From Saccharopolyspora rosea (GTDB lineage Bacteria > Actinomycetota > Actinomycetes > Mycobacteriales > Pseudonocardiaceae), in assembly GCF_025643595.1 (NCBI RefSeq), contig NZ_CP102826.1, positions 5,146,001 to 5,210,000 on the forward strand: a stretch of 64,000 nucleotides of DNA, in the 5' to 3' direction. The translations under genes were made by a program, and so were the position numbers. The notes under the pieces are model-generated. The model made no database searches, was not told the DNA's origin, and worked only from the letters and a program-made list of their open reading frames with translations. Positions within the stretch are counted from its first letter, which is position 1. Each line of letters begins with the position of its first letter. This document shows, one piece after another, positions 31,938 to 39,990 of the stretch.

Positions 31938-33045
31938 AACCGGCGCAGCGGCGATCCGGACTCGCCACGGGGCGGATTTCGAGCGGTGCGGAGTCCCGGC
32001 CGACCTGCTCAACAAGCTGATCATGCAGGTCGCCACCAGCGGGGACGAGCCCGTCATGGTCGTCGGCCACGACCGGCCCACCCGCGTCGTCGAGTTCGGC
32101 GGGCAGCAGGTCCCGGTCGCCCTCAGCGTCGCGGGCAGCGGCTACGTGATCTCCGCGCACCCGGAGCCGCTGTCCCGCGTGGACGGTTCCCGGTGGCCTC
32201 CGCTCGGAAGCCGCCCGCTCAGAGTGCGCCTTGGCGCCGAGTGGGGCGCCGGGCCGCTGTGGATCACCTTCGGACCCGAGGAGTCGGTCGCCGCGAACTA
32301 CCTCCCGGAGGAGGTGCGCGACGTACTGGCCCTCCCGCCCGACCTGCTGCTGGACATCGCCCGCTGGGACCACGACTACCAGCGCATCCTCGACGAGAAC
32401 TACCCACCGGATTCGAAGTTCCCCTCCGAGGAAGCGGCCCTGCGCTTCCGCCGCACCGGATTCGCCCTGGCGAAGCAGCTGCGCGCCGCACTGCCTCCGG
32501 AGGTCACCGTCGAGTACGCGGAGAACTTCAGCGACCGCATCCTGACGGTCCAGGCCCCCCAACCCGCGGTCGCCACCCACCCGGTCCGCCCGGACCGGCT
32601 TCCCGGTCTCGACCCGCGCGCCGGAGCGGTCCACGTCGACCTACCGCACTCGCTGGTCAACGCATGGGCCCAGCAACTGGGACGCGGCCCGGAACGGCTG
32701 CTGGAACTCGACGTCCGCGACATCCCGTCGGCCCGGGACCTCGCCAACGCCATCGCCCCGGGCGTCGACACCATCGTCGAGGCGATCACCCGAGCGCCCG
32801 CGAAAGCCCTGGTGCTCACCAAGGTCGAGCAACTGGACGTCCGGAACCGCCCGGTGCTGGTCGAGTTCCTCCACGCCCTCCCGAAGGCACTCACCGCCCG
32901 CAACGCCACGGGGACTCCACTGCACGTCGCCCTCGTCGACCTCTCCAGCGACAGAGCGGAAGCGACCCTCGCCGAACTCCACAACGCCCCGTCCGGCGAA
33001 ATCGAGACCCCCGTCCCGGTCTTCGCCTACCCCGCGATGGCGTAA
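31930..33045 (+). CDS. Hypothetical protein with immunity-like central domain
   Basis: Protein of 371 residues starting at an ATG inside the end of the previous gene (8-bp overlap). Residues about 96-200 are homologous to the short immunity-like protein upstream (GPLWITFG, LDIARWDHDYQRILDENYPP). The N-terminal 90 residues and the C-terminal part (about 233-371, with ALVLTKVEQLDVRNRPVLV and LHVALVDLSSD) are not recognised; the C-terminal pattern of alternating helices and a hydrophobic strand is faintly barstar-like. It may be a fused immunity or adaptor protein. GC content is higher than in the short copy, so the two have separate histories. Confidence 0.6.
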   Translation: MTETGAAAIRTRHGADFERCGVPADLLNKLIMQVATSGDEPVMVVGHDRPTRVVEFGGQQVPVALSVAGSGYVISAHPEPLSRVDGSRWPPLGSRPLRVRLGAEWGAGPLWITFGPEESVAANYLPEEVRDVLALPPDLLLDIARWDHDYQRILDENYPPDSKFPSEEAALRFRRTGFALAKQLRAALPPEVTVEYAENFSDRILTVQAPQPAVATHPVRPDRLPGLDPRAGAVHVDLPHSLVNAWAQQLGRGPERLLELDVRDIPSARDLANAIAPGVDTIVEAITRAPAKALVLTKVEQLDVRNRPVLVEFLHALPKALTARNATGTPLHVALVDLSSDRAEATLAELHNAPSGEIETPVPVFAYPAMA

Positions 33046-33052
33046 TACCCCA

Positions 33053-34771
33053 TCAGTGCCCGTCCCGCGGCACGGCGCTGCCGGACTTGCCGACGAGGAA
33101 GTCGAGGTCCGCCCCGTCGGACGCCTGGAGGACGTGGTCGTAGTACAGCCGCTGCCAGCCCCGCGGGTACGGGTTGTCCGGGTCCTTCCAGTCCGCGCGG
33201 CGGCGGCGCATCTCGGCCTCGTCGACTTCCAGGTCCAGGCGGCGGTTCGGGACGTCGAGGCTGACGATGTCGCCGGTGCGGACGAACGCGAGCGGGCCGC
33301 CGACGGCGGCTTCGGGGGTGACGTGCAGGACGACCGTGCCGTAGGCGGTGCCGCTCATCCGGCCGTCGGAGATCCGCACGACGTCGTCGACGCCGCGGTC
33401 CTGGAGCTTCTTCGGGACGGGCACGTTGGCGACCTCGGGCATGCCGGGATAGCCCTTCGGGCCCGCGTTGCGGATGATCAGCACGGTGTTCTCGTCGACG
33501 TCGAGGTCGTCGTCCCGGCACACCGCGTAGTACTCGTCGACGTCCTCGAAGACCATCGCCGGTCCGCGGTGGCGCAGCAGGCGGGGTGAGGCCGCGGACT
33601 GCTTGATCACCGCGCCGTCGGGCGCGAGGGTACCGCGCAGCACCGCGGTACCCGTCCCGACGGGCTGGAACGGCGCGTCGAACGACGTGATGACCTCGCG
33701 GTTGTGCACCTCGGCGTCGGCGATGTTCTCGCCGACCGTCCGCCCGGAAACCGTGGGGGCCGAGGTGTCCAGCAGGTCGCCGAGTTCCTTCATCACCGCG
33801 GGGAGCCCACCCGCGTAGCAGAAGTCCTCCATGAGGAACTCGCCGCTGGGCATCAGGTTGACCAGGGTGGGCACGTCGCGGGCGTCGCGGTCGAAGTCGT
33901 CGACGGTGAGGTCGACCCCGACCCGCTTGGCGATGGCGATGAGGTGCACGACGGCGTTGGTCGAGCCGCCGATCGCCGCGTTGACGCGGACGGCGTTGCG
34001 GAACGCCTCGCGGGTGAGCAGGTCGGACGGTTTGAGGTCCGCGGCCACCATCTCGACGATGCGCCGACCGGTCTGCTGCGCGGTCGCGTAGCGGCGGGCG
34101 TCCACGGCGGGCCAGGACGCGGCGTAGGGCAGCTGCATGCCCAGCGCCTCGACGACGCAGGCCATGGTCGAGGCGGTGCCCATGGTCATGCAGTGACCGT
34201 TGGAGCGGGACATGCAGCCCTCGATGAAGTAGCACTCCTCCTGCGTGATCCGACCGGCGACGAGGTCGGCCTCGGCCTGCCAGACCGCGGTGCCCGAACC
34301 GATGTCGGTGCCCCGGTACTTGCCGTTGAGCATCGGGCCGCCGGTGAGCATCACCGCGGGCAGGTCGACGCTGGCGGCGGCCATGAGCAGGCCGGGCGTC
34401 GTCTTGTCGCAGCCGGACAGCAGGACCACGCCGTCCAGCGGGTTGGCGCGGATGGTCTCCTCGGCCTGCATGGCCAGCAGGTTGCGGTACAGCATCGCGG
34501 TGGGGCGCATCAGCGTCTCGCCGAGCGCCATGTTGGGGAATTCCAGGGGGAATCCGCCCGCCTGCCACACGCCGCGCTTGACCGCCTCGGCGATCCGCTG
34601 CTGGTGGGCGTTGCACGGTGCGAGTTCGGACCACGTGGTCCCGATGCCGATGACGGGCCGGCCGTCGAAGACCTCGTCGCTGTAGCCCTGGTTCTTGACC
34701 CAGGAGCGGGCGTTCATGCCCGCGCGGCCGTGCGCGGCGAACCAGTGCGCGCTGCGCCCTGAGGTGCCCAT
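33053..34771 (-). CDS. IlvD/Edd-family dehydratase, sugar-acid (L-arabinonate) type
   Basis: Iron-sulfur dehydratase of 572 residues. The three cluster cysteines are visible in ELAPCNAHQ, LSGCDKTTPG and IEGCMSRSNGH. The sequence (VWQAGGFPLEFPNMALGET, GGPMLNGKYRGTDIGSG) matches the sugar-acid branch with [2Fe-2S] clusters, such as L-arabinonate dehydratase, better than the branched-chain enzyme IlvD proper. The ATG (34769-34771) has GGAGGAG 9 bp upstream. An inverted repeat AATACC/GGTATT lies 60 bp upstream. The gene converges with the toxin-immunity operon and lies in the island between ftsI and murE; no other sugar-acid gene is near. Confidence 0.85.
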   Translation of the reverse strand: MGTSGRSAHWFAAHGRAGMNARSWVKNQGYSDEVFDGRPVIGIGTTWSELAPCNAHQQRIAEAVKRGVWQAGGFPLEFPNMALGETLMRPTAMLYRNLLAMQAEETIRANPLDGVVLLSGCDKTTPGLLMAAASVDLPAVMLTGGPMLNGKYRGTDIGSGTAVWQAEADLVAGRITQEECYFIEGCMSRSNGHCMTMGTASTMACVVEALGMQLPYAASWPAVDARRYATAQQTGRRIVEMVAADLKPSDLLTREAFRNAVRVNAAIGGSTNAVVHLIAIAKRVGVDLTVDDFDRDARDVPTLVNLMPSGEFLMEDFCYAGGLPAVMKELGDLLDTSAPTVSGRTVGENIADAEVHNREVITSFDAPFQPVGTGTAVLRGTLAPDGAVIKQSAASPRLLRHRGPAMVFEDVDEYYAVCRDDDLDVDENTVLIIRNAGPKGYPGMPEVANVPVPKKLQDRGVDDVVRISDGRMSGTAYGTVVLHVTPEAAVGGPLAFVRTGDIVSLDVPNRRLDLEVDEAEMRRRRADWKDPDNPYPRGWQRLYYDHVLQASDGADLDFLVGKSGSAVPRDGH

Positions 34772-34830
34772 GTGCGTCTCCTCCTCGCACCGACGACATG
34801 GCGACGTAACCAGGTCGCTGCCCGGCGCGC

Positions 34831-34852
34831 AATACCCTCCACGTCCGGTATT
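34831..34852. promoter_or_regulatory. Inverted repeat upstream of the dehydratase gene
   Basis: AATACC (34831-34836) and GGTATT (34847-34852) are inverted with a 10-bp spacer, about 60 bp before the dehydratase start. Such symmetry suits a GntR- or IclR-type operator; no matching regulator gene is adjacent. Confidence 0.4.
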
Positions 34853-35084
34853 TCGAACACGAACCGTCTGGCCGAACACGTTGACGCCCACCACGCGCCG
34901 CCGTGCAGTCGTGATCCACGTCACCGGACCTTGTTCGCCGGCCGGCGAGCGAGTCCCAGCGGGGAGGACCGACGTGTCCGACGAGGCGCTGACCACCGCG
35001 ATCCGCCGGGCCAGCCGCTCGCCACACACCGAACGCCGCTTGCCACGCCCCGTCGGAACCCGGTCCGAAAACGAGCTCCGAGTC
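34853..35084. other. Intergenic region with no gene seen, upstream of the dehydratase
   Basis: This 232-bp stretch between the dehydratase operator and repeat copy B shows no open frame with coding character, no RNA gene signature and no clear promoter. Together with repeat B it forms the 600-bp gap between the dehydratase and ftsI. Confidence 0.4.
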
Positions 35085-35376
35085 CTCAGTGCCTGTCTTT
35101 GAACCTGCTCCCGGAACACACGTGGCAAGCGGCGCCAGCCGCTTTCTCTTTCGGTGAGCGGTCTCGCCGCTGGCACCGCCGCGGGTTCTCAGCGGCCGTC
35201 TCGCGAGGACAGCCCCGACGCTGTGTATTGGGCATACATGAGTCGGGGCTCCCGGAGCCGAGACGGCCGCTGAGGTTCCGCTCCCGGCACCGCCACGCAC
35301 AACGAGTTCGAAGACAGGCACTGAGGTTCCGGCACCGGCACCGCCACCCAAAAAGAGTCCGAAGACAGGCGCTCAG
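35085..35376. repeat. Composite intergenic inverted-end repeat, copy B, at the ftsI end
   Basis: The left end CTCAGTGCCTGTCTTTGAAC (35085-35104) pairs with 35306-35325 (19 of 20) and more weakly with a tandem extra end at 35357-35376 (17 of 20 between the two right ends). The core at 35127-35179 is the conserved 53-bp segment. A second unit with its own perfect 16-bp ends is nested at 35188-35274. The ftsI stop codon lies within the outermost right end. Confidence 0.8.
35188..35274. repeat. Nested 87-bp unit with perfect inverted ends
   Basis: CTCAGCGGCCGTCTCG (35188-35203) and its exact inverse (35259-35274) enclose a second inverted pair AGCCCCGAC / GTCGGGGCT (35211-35219, 35242-35250). 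The end motif recurs at 16478-16495 beside the LysR gene. It encodes nothing and looks like a small hairpin-forming unit inserted in copy B. Confidence 0.7.
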
Positions 35377-37223
35377 TGGACCTGCAGGGTCTGCACCGGT
35401 GCCGGCTCCTTCGACAACGGGATCTGGTACCGCTGCGTCAGGTACTGCGCGATGTCGTGGAACAGCGGCGTGGCCGTGGTCGACTCGTGCACCCCCGCCG
35501 ACGGGGCGTCCAGCATGATGCCGACGACGAACCGCGGGTTCTGCGCGGGCACCATCCCCGCGAAGGTGATCCAGTACTTCGACTGGCTGTAGCACCCGCA
35601 CGTGGGGTCGATCTGCTGCGCGGTGCCGGTCTTGCCGGAGATCTGGTAACCCTCCAGCGCAGCGTCGGGGCCGGTGCCGCGCTGCCCCGGAGCGTCCTGC
35701 ACCACCCCGCGCAGCATGTCCCGCACGGTCTGCGCGGTCTGCGGGCTGACGACCCGCACTCCCCGCGGGTGCGGGCGCTCCACCTTGGTGCCGTCCGGCC
35801 GGATCTCGCCGGAGATCACCCGCGGCGGCACGCGCACCCCGTCGTTGGCGATGGCCTGGTACATCCCGGCCATCTGGAGCACGGTCATCGAAAGCCCCTG
35901 CCCGATCGGCAGGTTCGCGAACGTCGAACCAGACCAGTTGCTGCGCGGCGGCAGGCTTCCAGGGCTCTCCCCGGGCAACTCGATGCCGGTCTTCTGCCCC
36001 AGCCCGAACTTGTGCGCCAGGTCGTTCCACCGGTCCGGTCCGAGCTGCTGCGAGACCATCAGGGTGCCCACGTTGGACGACTTGCCGAGCACACCGGTGA
36101 AGGTCAGCGGGAGGGTGCCGTGCTGCCAGGCGTCCCCGACGGTCCGGTCGGCGACCTTGATCGACCCGGGGACCTGGAGCACGGTGTCGGGCCGGACGAT
36201 GCCGTTCTCGATCGCCCCGGCCGCGGTGATCACCTTGTTCACCGAGCCCGGCTCGTACGGGGTGGTGACCGCGGGGTTGCCGATGTTCGGCCCCCACTTC
36301 GGTGCGCCGGGGTCGAAGGTCTTGTCGTTGGCGAGCGCGTACACCTCGCCGGTCTTGGCGTCGAGCACGACCGCGCTGCCGTCCTTGGCACCGGCTTTCG
36401 CCGTGTAGTCGCTGAGCGCGTGCTGCACCACGTACTGCAGGTCGGAGTCGATGGTCAGCTCCACGCTGGAACCCGGCGTGGCGGGCTCCAGTTCGCGCTC
36501 GGTGCCCGGGATGGTCAGGTTGGAGCTGCCCATGGCGGTGTCGGAGATCTTGACGCCGTCCTTGCCCGCCAGCACCGGGTCCATCGAGTTCTCCAACCCG
36601 ATCAACCCGCGGATCTTGCGCTCGTCCATCCGCCAGTTCGCGGCGCCGATGATGTTCGCCCCCACGTCCCCGGCCGGGTACTGGCGGACGGCCCGGTACT
36701 CGGAGCCGATCTGCGGGTACTTCTCGGTGATCTGCCGGGCCTTGCTCGGGTCGATCTGCGGTCCGAAGTAGGTGAACGAGGCGTCCTTGAACAGCGCGTC
36801 GAGCACTTCCTGCTCGGAGATCTGCCCGGCCAGCACCTGGGCGACGTAGTGCGCGATCTGCCGCTTCTTCTGATCGGCGGTGGGTTTCGTCGGGTCCTTG
36901 GCGTGCTCCTTGTTCTGCTCGTCGGTCAGCATCCGCGGGTTCGCGTAGAGCTGCCGGGCCTCGGTGCTGAACGCGAGCACGTTGCCGTCGCGGTCGAGGA
37001 AGGAGCCGCGCTCGGCGGGGATCGAGTCCTTGGTGATGCGCTGCTTCTCGGACTCCGCGGACAGCGCGCTGGCCCTGACGCCCTGCACCCACACCAGCTT
37101 GCCACCGGCGATCACCAGCGTGATCACCATCAGCAACCGCACGATGCCGAGCCGCCGGTCGCTGCCCGCGACGTCGGTCCGCGCGGTGCGCCGCCCGACC
37201 AGGCGGGTGCCCTTCCGGGCCAT
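35373..37223 (-). CDS. ftsI: Septal penicillin-binding protein FtsI (PBP3, class B)
   Basis: Transpeptidase that cross-links septal peptidoglycan as partner of FtsW. The 616-residue protein has a cytoplasmic tail, one membrane helix (about 27-45), a pedestal domain (PAERGSFLDRDGNVLA) and the catalytic domain with PGSVNKV (SxxK Ser), KSSNVG (SxN) and SGKTGTAQQ (KTG). The ATG overlaps the ftsL stop by one base (TGATG). The stop is embedded in repeat copy B, and murE is 6 kb further along rather than adjacent. Confidence 0.96.
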   Translation of the reverse strand: MARKGTRLVGRRTARTDVAGSDRRLGIVRLLMVITLVIAGGKLVWVQGVRASALSAESEKQRITKDSIPAERGSFLDRDGNVLAFSTEARQLYANPRMLTDEQNKEHAKDPTKPTADQKKRQIAHYVAQVLAGQISEQEVLDALFKDASFTYFGPQIDPSKARQITEKYPQIGSEYRAVRQYPAGDVGANIIGAANWRMDERKIRGLIGLENSMDPVLAGKDGVKISDTAMGSSNLTIPGTERELEPATPGSSVELTIDSDLQYVVQHALSDYTAKAGAKDGSAVVLDAKTGEVYALANDKTFDPGAPKWGPNIGNPAVTTPYEPGSVNKVITAAGAIENGIVRPDTVLQVPGSIKVADRTVGDAWQHGTLPLTFTGVLGKSSNVGTLMVSQQLGPDRWNDLAHKFGLGQKTGIELPGESPGSLPPRSNWSGSTFANLPIGQGLSMTVLQMAGMYQAIANDGVRVPPRVISGEIRPDGTKVERPHPRGVRVVSPQTAQTVRDMLRGVVQDAPGQRGTGPDAALEGYQISGKTGTAQQIDPTCGCYSQSKYWITFAGMVPAQNPRFVVGIMLDAPSAGVHESTTATPLFHDIAQYLTQRYQIPLSKEPAPVQTLQVH

Positions 37224-37801
37224 CAGCGCCCCACCGCCGGTCCGGGCGGCGGCGCCGGAGCGCCCTTGGCCTTCTCCGGTTCGCCGACGACGAGCACGCC
37301 ACCGCCCGGCTGCGGCACCAGGTGCGCGGGCGGCGGACCCGGCACCATGCCGAGTTCGGTGGTGGCGCGCCGCTGCAACGCCGGCGGCGAGGTCAGCGAG
37401 CTGACCTCGCGCATCAGTTGCTCCCGCTGCTCGTTGAGCGCGTTGATGCGGGCTTCACCCTCCTGCAACCGGTAGCTGCCGCTGACCGTGGCGATGGACA
37501 GCCACAACGTGGCCGCCAGCCCGGTGGCCAGCAGCGCCATCCCGGCCACCACCAGCGGAGCGCGCGAGCTGGTGACCTTCTCCTGGAGCTGCCGCCGCGC
37601 GGGGCGCCGCTTGGCCTTCGGCTGCGGACGCCGTTCTTCCACGCCGGTGCGCTGCTTGCGCGGACGCCGGTCGCGCTGGGAGCGGTCCCGCCGCTCCTCG
37701 CGACGCGCGTAGGCGCGTTCGGCGGCCGCGGACCGGGTCCGCTGCCGCTTGTCCGCGGTCTTGCCGTTCCCGCCGCGCGAGGCGCGTGCAGGTGCTGTCA
37801 T
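37223..37801 (-). CDS. ftsL: FtsL-like cell division protein
   Basis: Bitopic protein of 192 residues. A long basic Arg/Lys-rich cytoplasmic region (to about 78) precedes one membrane helix ([20 protein letters not shown]) and a short coiled coil ([20 protein letters not shown]). A Pro-rich tail follows. FtsL joins FtsB and FtsQ to activate FtsW/FtsI. Sequence conservation is low in this family, so assignment relies on topology and position between rsmH and ftsI. ATGA overlap with rsmH. Confidence 0.88.
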   Translation of the reverse strand: MTAPARASRGGNGKTADKRQRTRSAAAERAYARREERRDRSQRDRRPRKQRTGVEERRPQPKAKRRPARRQLQEKVTSSRAPLVVAGMALLATGLAATLWLSIATVSGSYRLQEGEARINALNEQREQLMREVSSLTSPPALQRRATTELGMVPGPPPAHLVPQPGGGVLVVGEPEKAKGAPAPPPGPAVGR

Positions 37802-38799
37802 CCCGCCTCCTTGGTCCGCTCCGCGGCGCGCAGCCGCACGGACGCGGCTCTCGGGTTGGCCGCCTTCTCGGCGTCGCCTGCGAGTTCGGCACCCCGGGTG
37901 AGCAGCCGGATCTCCGGGCCGTGCCCGGGCAGTTCGACCGGCAGGTCCACCGGGGTCCGGGAGCGGGCGCGTTCGGCGAAGGCGCGCTTGACCATCCGGT
38001 CCTCCAGCGAGTGGTAGGACAGCACGACGATCCGCCCGCCGGGCGCCAGCGAGTCCAGCGCGGCGGGCAGTGCGCGGCCGAGGACGTCGAGCTCGGCGTT
38101 GACCTCGATGCGCAGCGCCTGGAAGGTCCGCTTGGCCGGATGCCCGCCGGTGCGCCTGCTGGCGGCCGGAACGGTGTCGTAGACCAGCCGGACGAGCCGC
38201 TCGCTGCGGCTGAACGGTTCCTCGCGCCGTGCCCGCACGATCGCGTTGGCGATCTTGGTGGCGAACCTCTCCTCGCCGTACTCCTTGAGCACCCGCGCCA
38301 GCTCCCCGGCCGAGTACGTGTTGAGCACGTCCGCCGCGGTCCGCGGCGCGCCCGGGTCCATCCGCATGTCCAGCGGCGCGTCCTGGGCGTAGGCGAAACC
38401 GCGCTCGGTCTCGTCGAGTTGCAGCGACGACACGCCCAGGTCGAACAGCACTCCGTCCACTTCGGACATGCCGAGCTCGGCGAGCACCTCGGCCAGCTGG
38501 TCGTAGACGGCGTGCACCAGGTGGATCCGGTCCGAGTAGGACGCCAGCCGCTCCCCGGCCAGCCGCAGCGCCTCGGGGTCGCGGTCGAGCCCGACCACGG
38601 TCAGCTCCGGGTGCGCGGCGAGCAACGCCTCGGAGTGCCCGCCCATGCCGAGCGTGGTGTCCACGACGACGGCCGGACCGCGCGACAACGCCGGTCCCAG
38701 CAGTTCCAGCGTGCGGTCCAGCAGCACCGGCACGTGCCGGTCCGCGGCGGAGCCGCCGGGATGTGCGGAACCGCTGCCCTCCTGCCTGTTCTCGGCCAC
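37798..38799 (-). CDS. rsmH: 16S rRNA m4C1402 methyltransferase RsmH (MraW)
   Basis: SAM-dependent enzyme of 333 residues that N4-methylates C1402 of 16S rRNA. Motifs include [14 protein letters not shown], the SAM site [26 protein letters not shown] and [13 protein letters not shown]. The GTG start (38797-38799) has GGGAGGGAGG upstream; the open frame extends to 38964 without a better site. It overlaps ftsL as ATGA. Confidence 0.97.
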   Translation of the reverse strand: MAENRQEGSGSAHPGGSAADRHVPVLLDRTLELLGPALSRGPAVVVDTTLGMGGHSEALLAAHPELTVVGLDRDPEALRLAGERLASYSDRIHLVHAVYDQLAEVLAELGMSEVDGVLFDLGVSSLQLDETERGFAYAQDAPLDMRMDPGAPRTAADVLNTYSAGELARVLKEYGEERFATKIANAIVRARREEPFSRSERLVRLVYDTVPAASRRTGGHPAKRTFQALRIEVNAELDVLGRALPAALDSLAPGGRIVVLSYHSLEDRMVKRAFAERARSRTPVDLPVELPGHGPEIRLLTRGAELAGDAEKAANPRAASVRLRAAERTKEAG

Positions 38800-39019
38800 G
38801 GCGGTCCCTCCCTCCCGCGTGCCAATCGGATGTGCACCGGTAGCCCGGCGCGCGGGCCGACGGCTGCGGTCCCGCGCGCGTGGTAACTCCGGTATTCCCC
38901 CATTGCGCCGGATCTCGTCAGGTCCCCGCCCGCCCGTCGCGTCCTGGTGCCGGGGAAGATGCACCAGGCGAGCGATAGCCGAGCGGACCGAGGCCTCACG
39001 AAACCCGGACGAGGTCTCC

Positions 39020-39451
39020 TCAGAACACCCCGGGCAGCACCTCCTCCTGGGCCTTGGCGTAGGCCTCCTCGTTCTCCTCCAGGTAGCTCTGCCACCTGTC
39101 CGCGTTCCAGATCTCCAGGCGGTTGATCGCGCCGATGACCACGCACTCCTTGGTCAGCCCGGCGTAGCGCCGCAGCTCCGATGCGATCGAGATGCGCCCC
39201 TGCCCGTCCGGCTGCTGCTCGTCGGTGCCGGCGAACAGGTACCGCTGGTAGGCGCGCACCGCCTCGTTGGTGAACGGCGCCTCGGCGACCTTGCGCGCCA
39301 TCTGCTCGAACTCGGCCCGCGGGAAGACGTACAGGCAGTGGTCCTGTCCCTTGGTGACCATCAGCCCCCCTGCCAGTGCTTCCCGGAACTTCGCCGGCAG
39401 CGTCAGACGCCCCTTGTCGTCCAACTTCGGGTGGTGGGTGCCGAGGAACAT
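39020..39451 (-). CDS. mraZ: Transcriptional regulator MraZ
   Basis: Ring-forming AbrB-fold regulator of 143 residues that binds TGGGG-type repeats before its own gene and controls the dcw cluster. Both halves carry the conserved strands: [19 protein letters not shown] and [18 protein letters not shown]. The ATG (39449-39451) has GGGGGAGGTGGAGG upstream. It is the first gene of the cluster; a 220-bp gap to rsmH follows. Confidence 0.97.
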   Translation of the reverse strand: MFLGTHHPKLDDKGRLTLPAKFREALAGGLMVTKGQDHCLYVFPRAEFEQMARKVAEAPFTNEAVRAYQRYLFAGTDEQQPDGQGRISIASELRRYAGLTKECVVIGAINRLEIWNADRWQSYLEENEEAYAKAQEEVLPGVF

Positions 39452-39499
39452 CCGGCCTCCACCTCCCCCGCCGTTCGGGAGTGGCGGGACCCCCGTTCG

Positions 39500-39541
39500 C
39501 CCCACCGTCCCCCACACTACCCCACTCCGCTCCACCGTCAA
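39500..39541 (-). promoter_or_regulatory. mraZ promoter overlapped by four MraZ-type repeats
   Basis: Read on the minus strand, a promoter TTGACG (39541-39536), 16-bp spacer and TAGTGT (39519-39514) is followed by the mraZ gene with a short leader of about 55 bases. TGGGG occurs at 39524-39520, 39514-39510 and 39504-39500, with TGGAG at 39534-39530: four repeats at exactly 10-bp spacing, the known MraZ operator layout. They cover the spacer, the -10 element and the start of the transcript, so binding should repress. Confidence 0.82.
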
Positions 39542-39849
39542 CACGAACCGACCCGGTCCGCCCCACCCGAATGACGCCGTTTGCGCAGGTAGCGCCCGCG
39601 GGGGTGGCGGTGGGGCGAGCAGCGGCCCCGAGGTGATCAACTACTGGCACCCGGCGGTTATGCTCATCGGCCGCCACACCCCGTCGCCGCCCCGGAACTC
39701 TCCGGTGGGGCGGGGTGGGGGACTCGCGAGGTTCGCCCGGGTGCGGACCTGGCGCCCGCGCCGGGTGCCAGCGAACGGCACTGTCCGTTTGGCACACTGC
39801 ACGGGCACGCTATTGCAGGCGAGACGACTGTCGTTCAGGGGTGAGGCGC

Positions 39850-39990
39850 ATGTGCCCGGCGTGCGACCACCCCGCGCCGACGCCGACCGCGTCGCCGCCG
39901 CGGGCGGCCGGGTTCCGGGCCGGTTCGGGCGGGGGTCTCCCGCGAAGGCACCGGGTGCGGGTGACCCGCAGGATTCTGGAGGTGGCGTGA
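39850..39990 (+). CDS. Possible small ORF translationally linked to moxR
   Basis: A 46-residue frame (starts MCPACDHPAPTPTASPP) has GGGGTGAGGCGC before its ATG and ends overlapping the moxR GTG as GTGA. The CPxC pair at the start is the only motif. It may be a leader peptide or chance; the Pro/Arg-rich composition is typical of non-coding GC-rich DNA. Confidence 0.25.
   Translation: MCPACDHPAPTPTASPPRAAGFRAGSGGGLPRRHRVRVTRRILEVA

Noticed and set aside
33053-34771. Annotation of the dehydratase as the branched-chain amino-acid enzyme IlvD
   Set aside because: The motifs around the three cysteines fit the sugar-acid [2Fe-2S] branch better, and no ilv gene is near.
39715-39990. 91-codon frame overlapping the moxR start
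   Set aside because: The first half has non-coding composition; only the last 46 codons have a possible ribosome site, and these are listed separately with low confidence.
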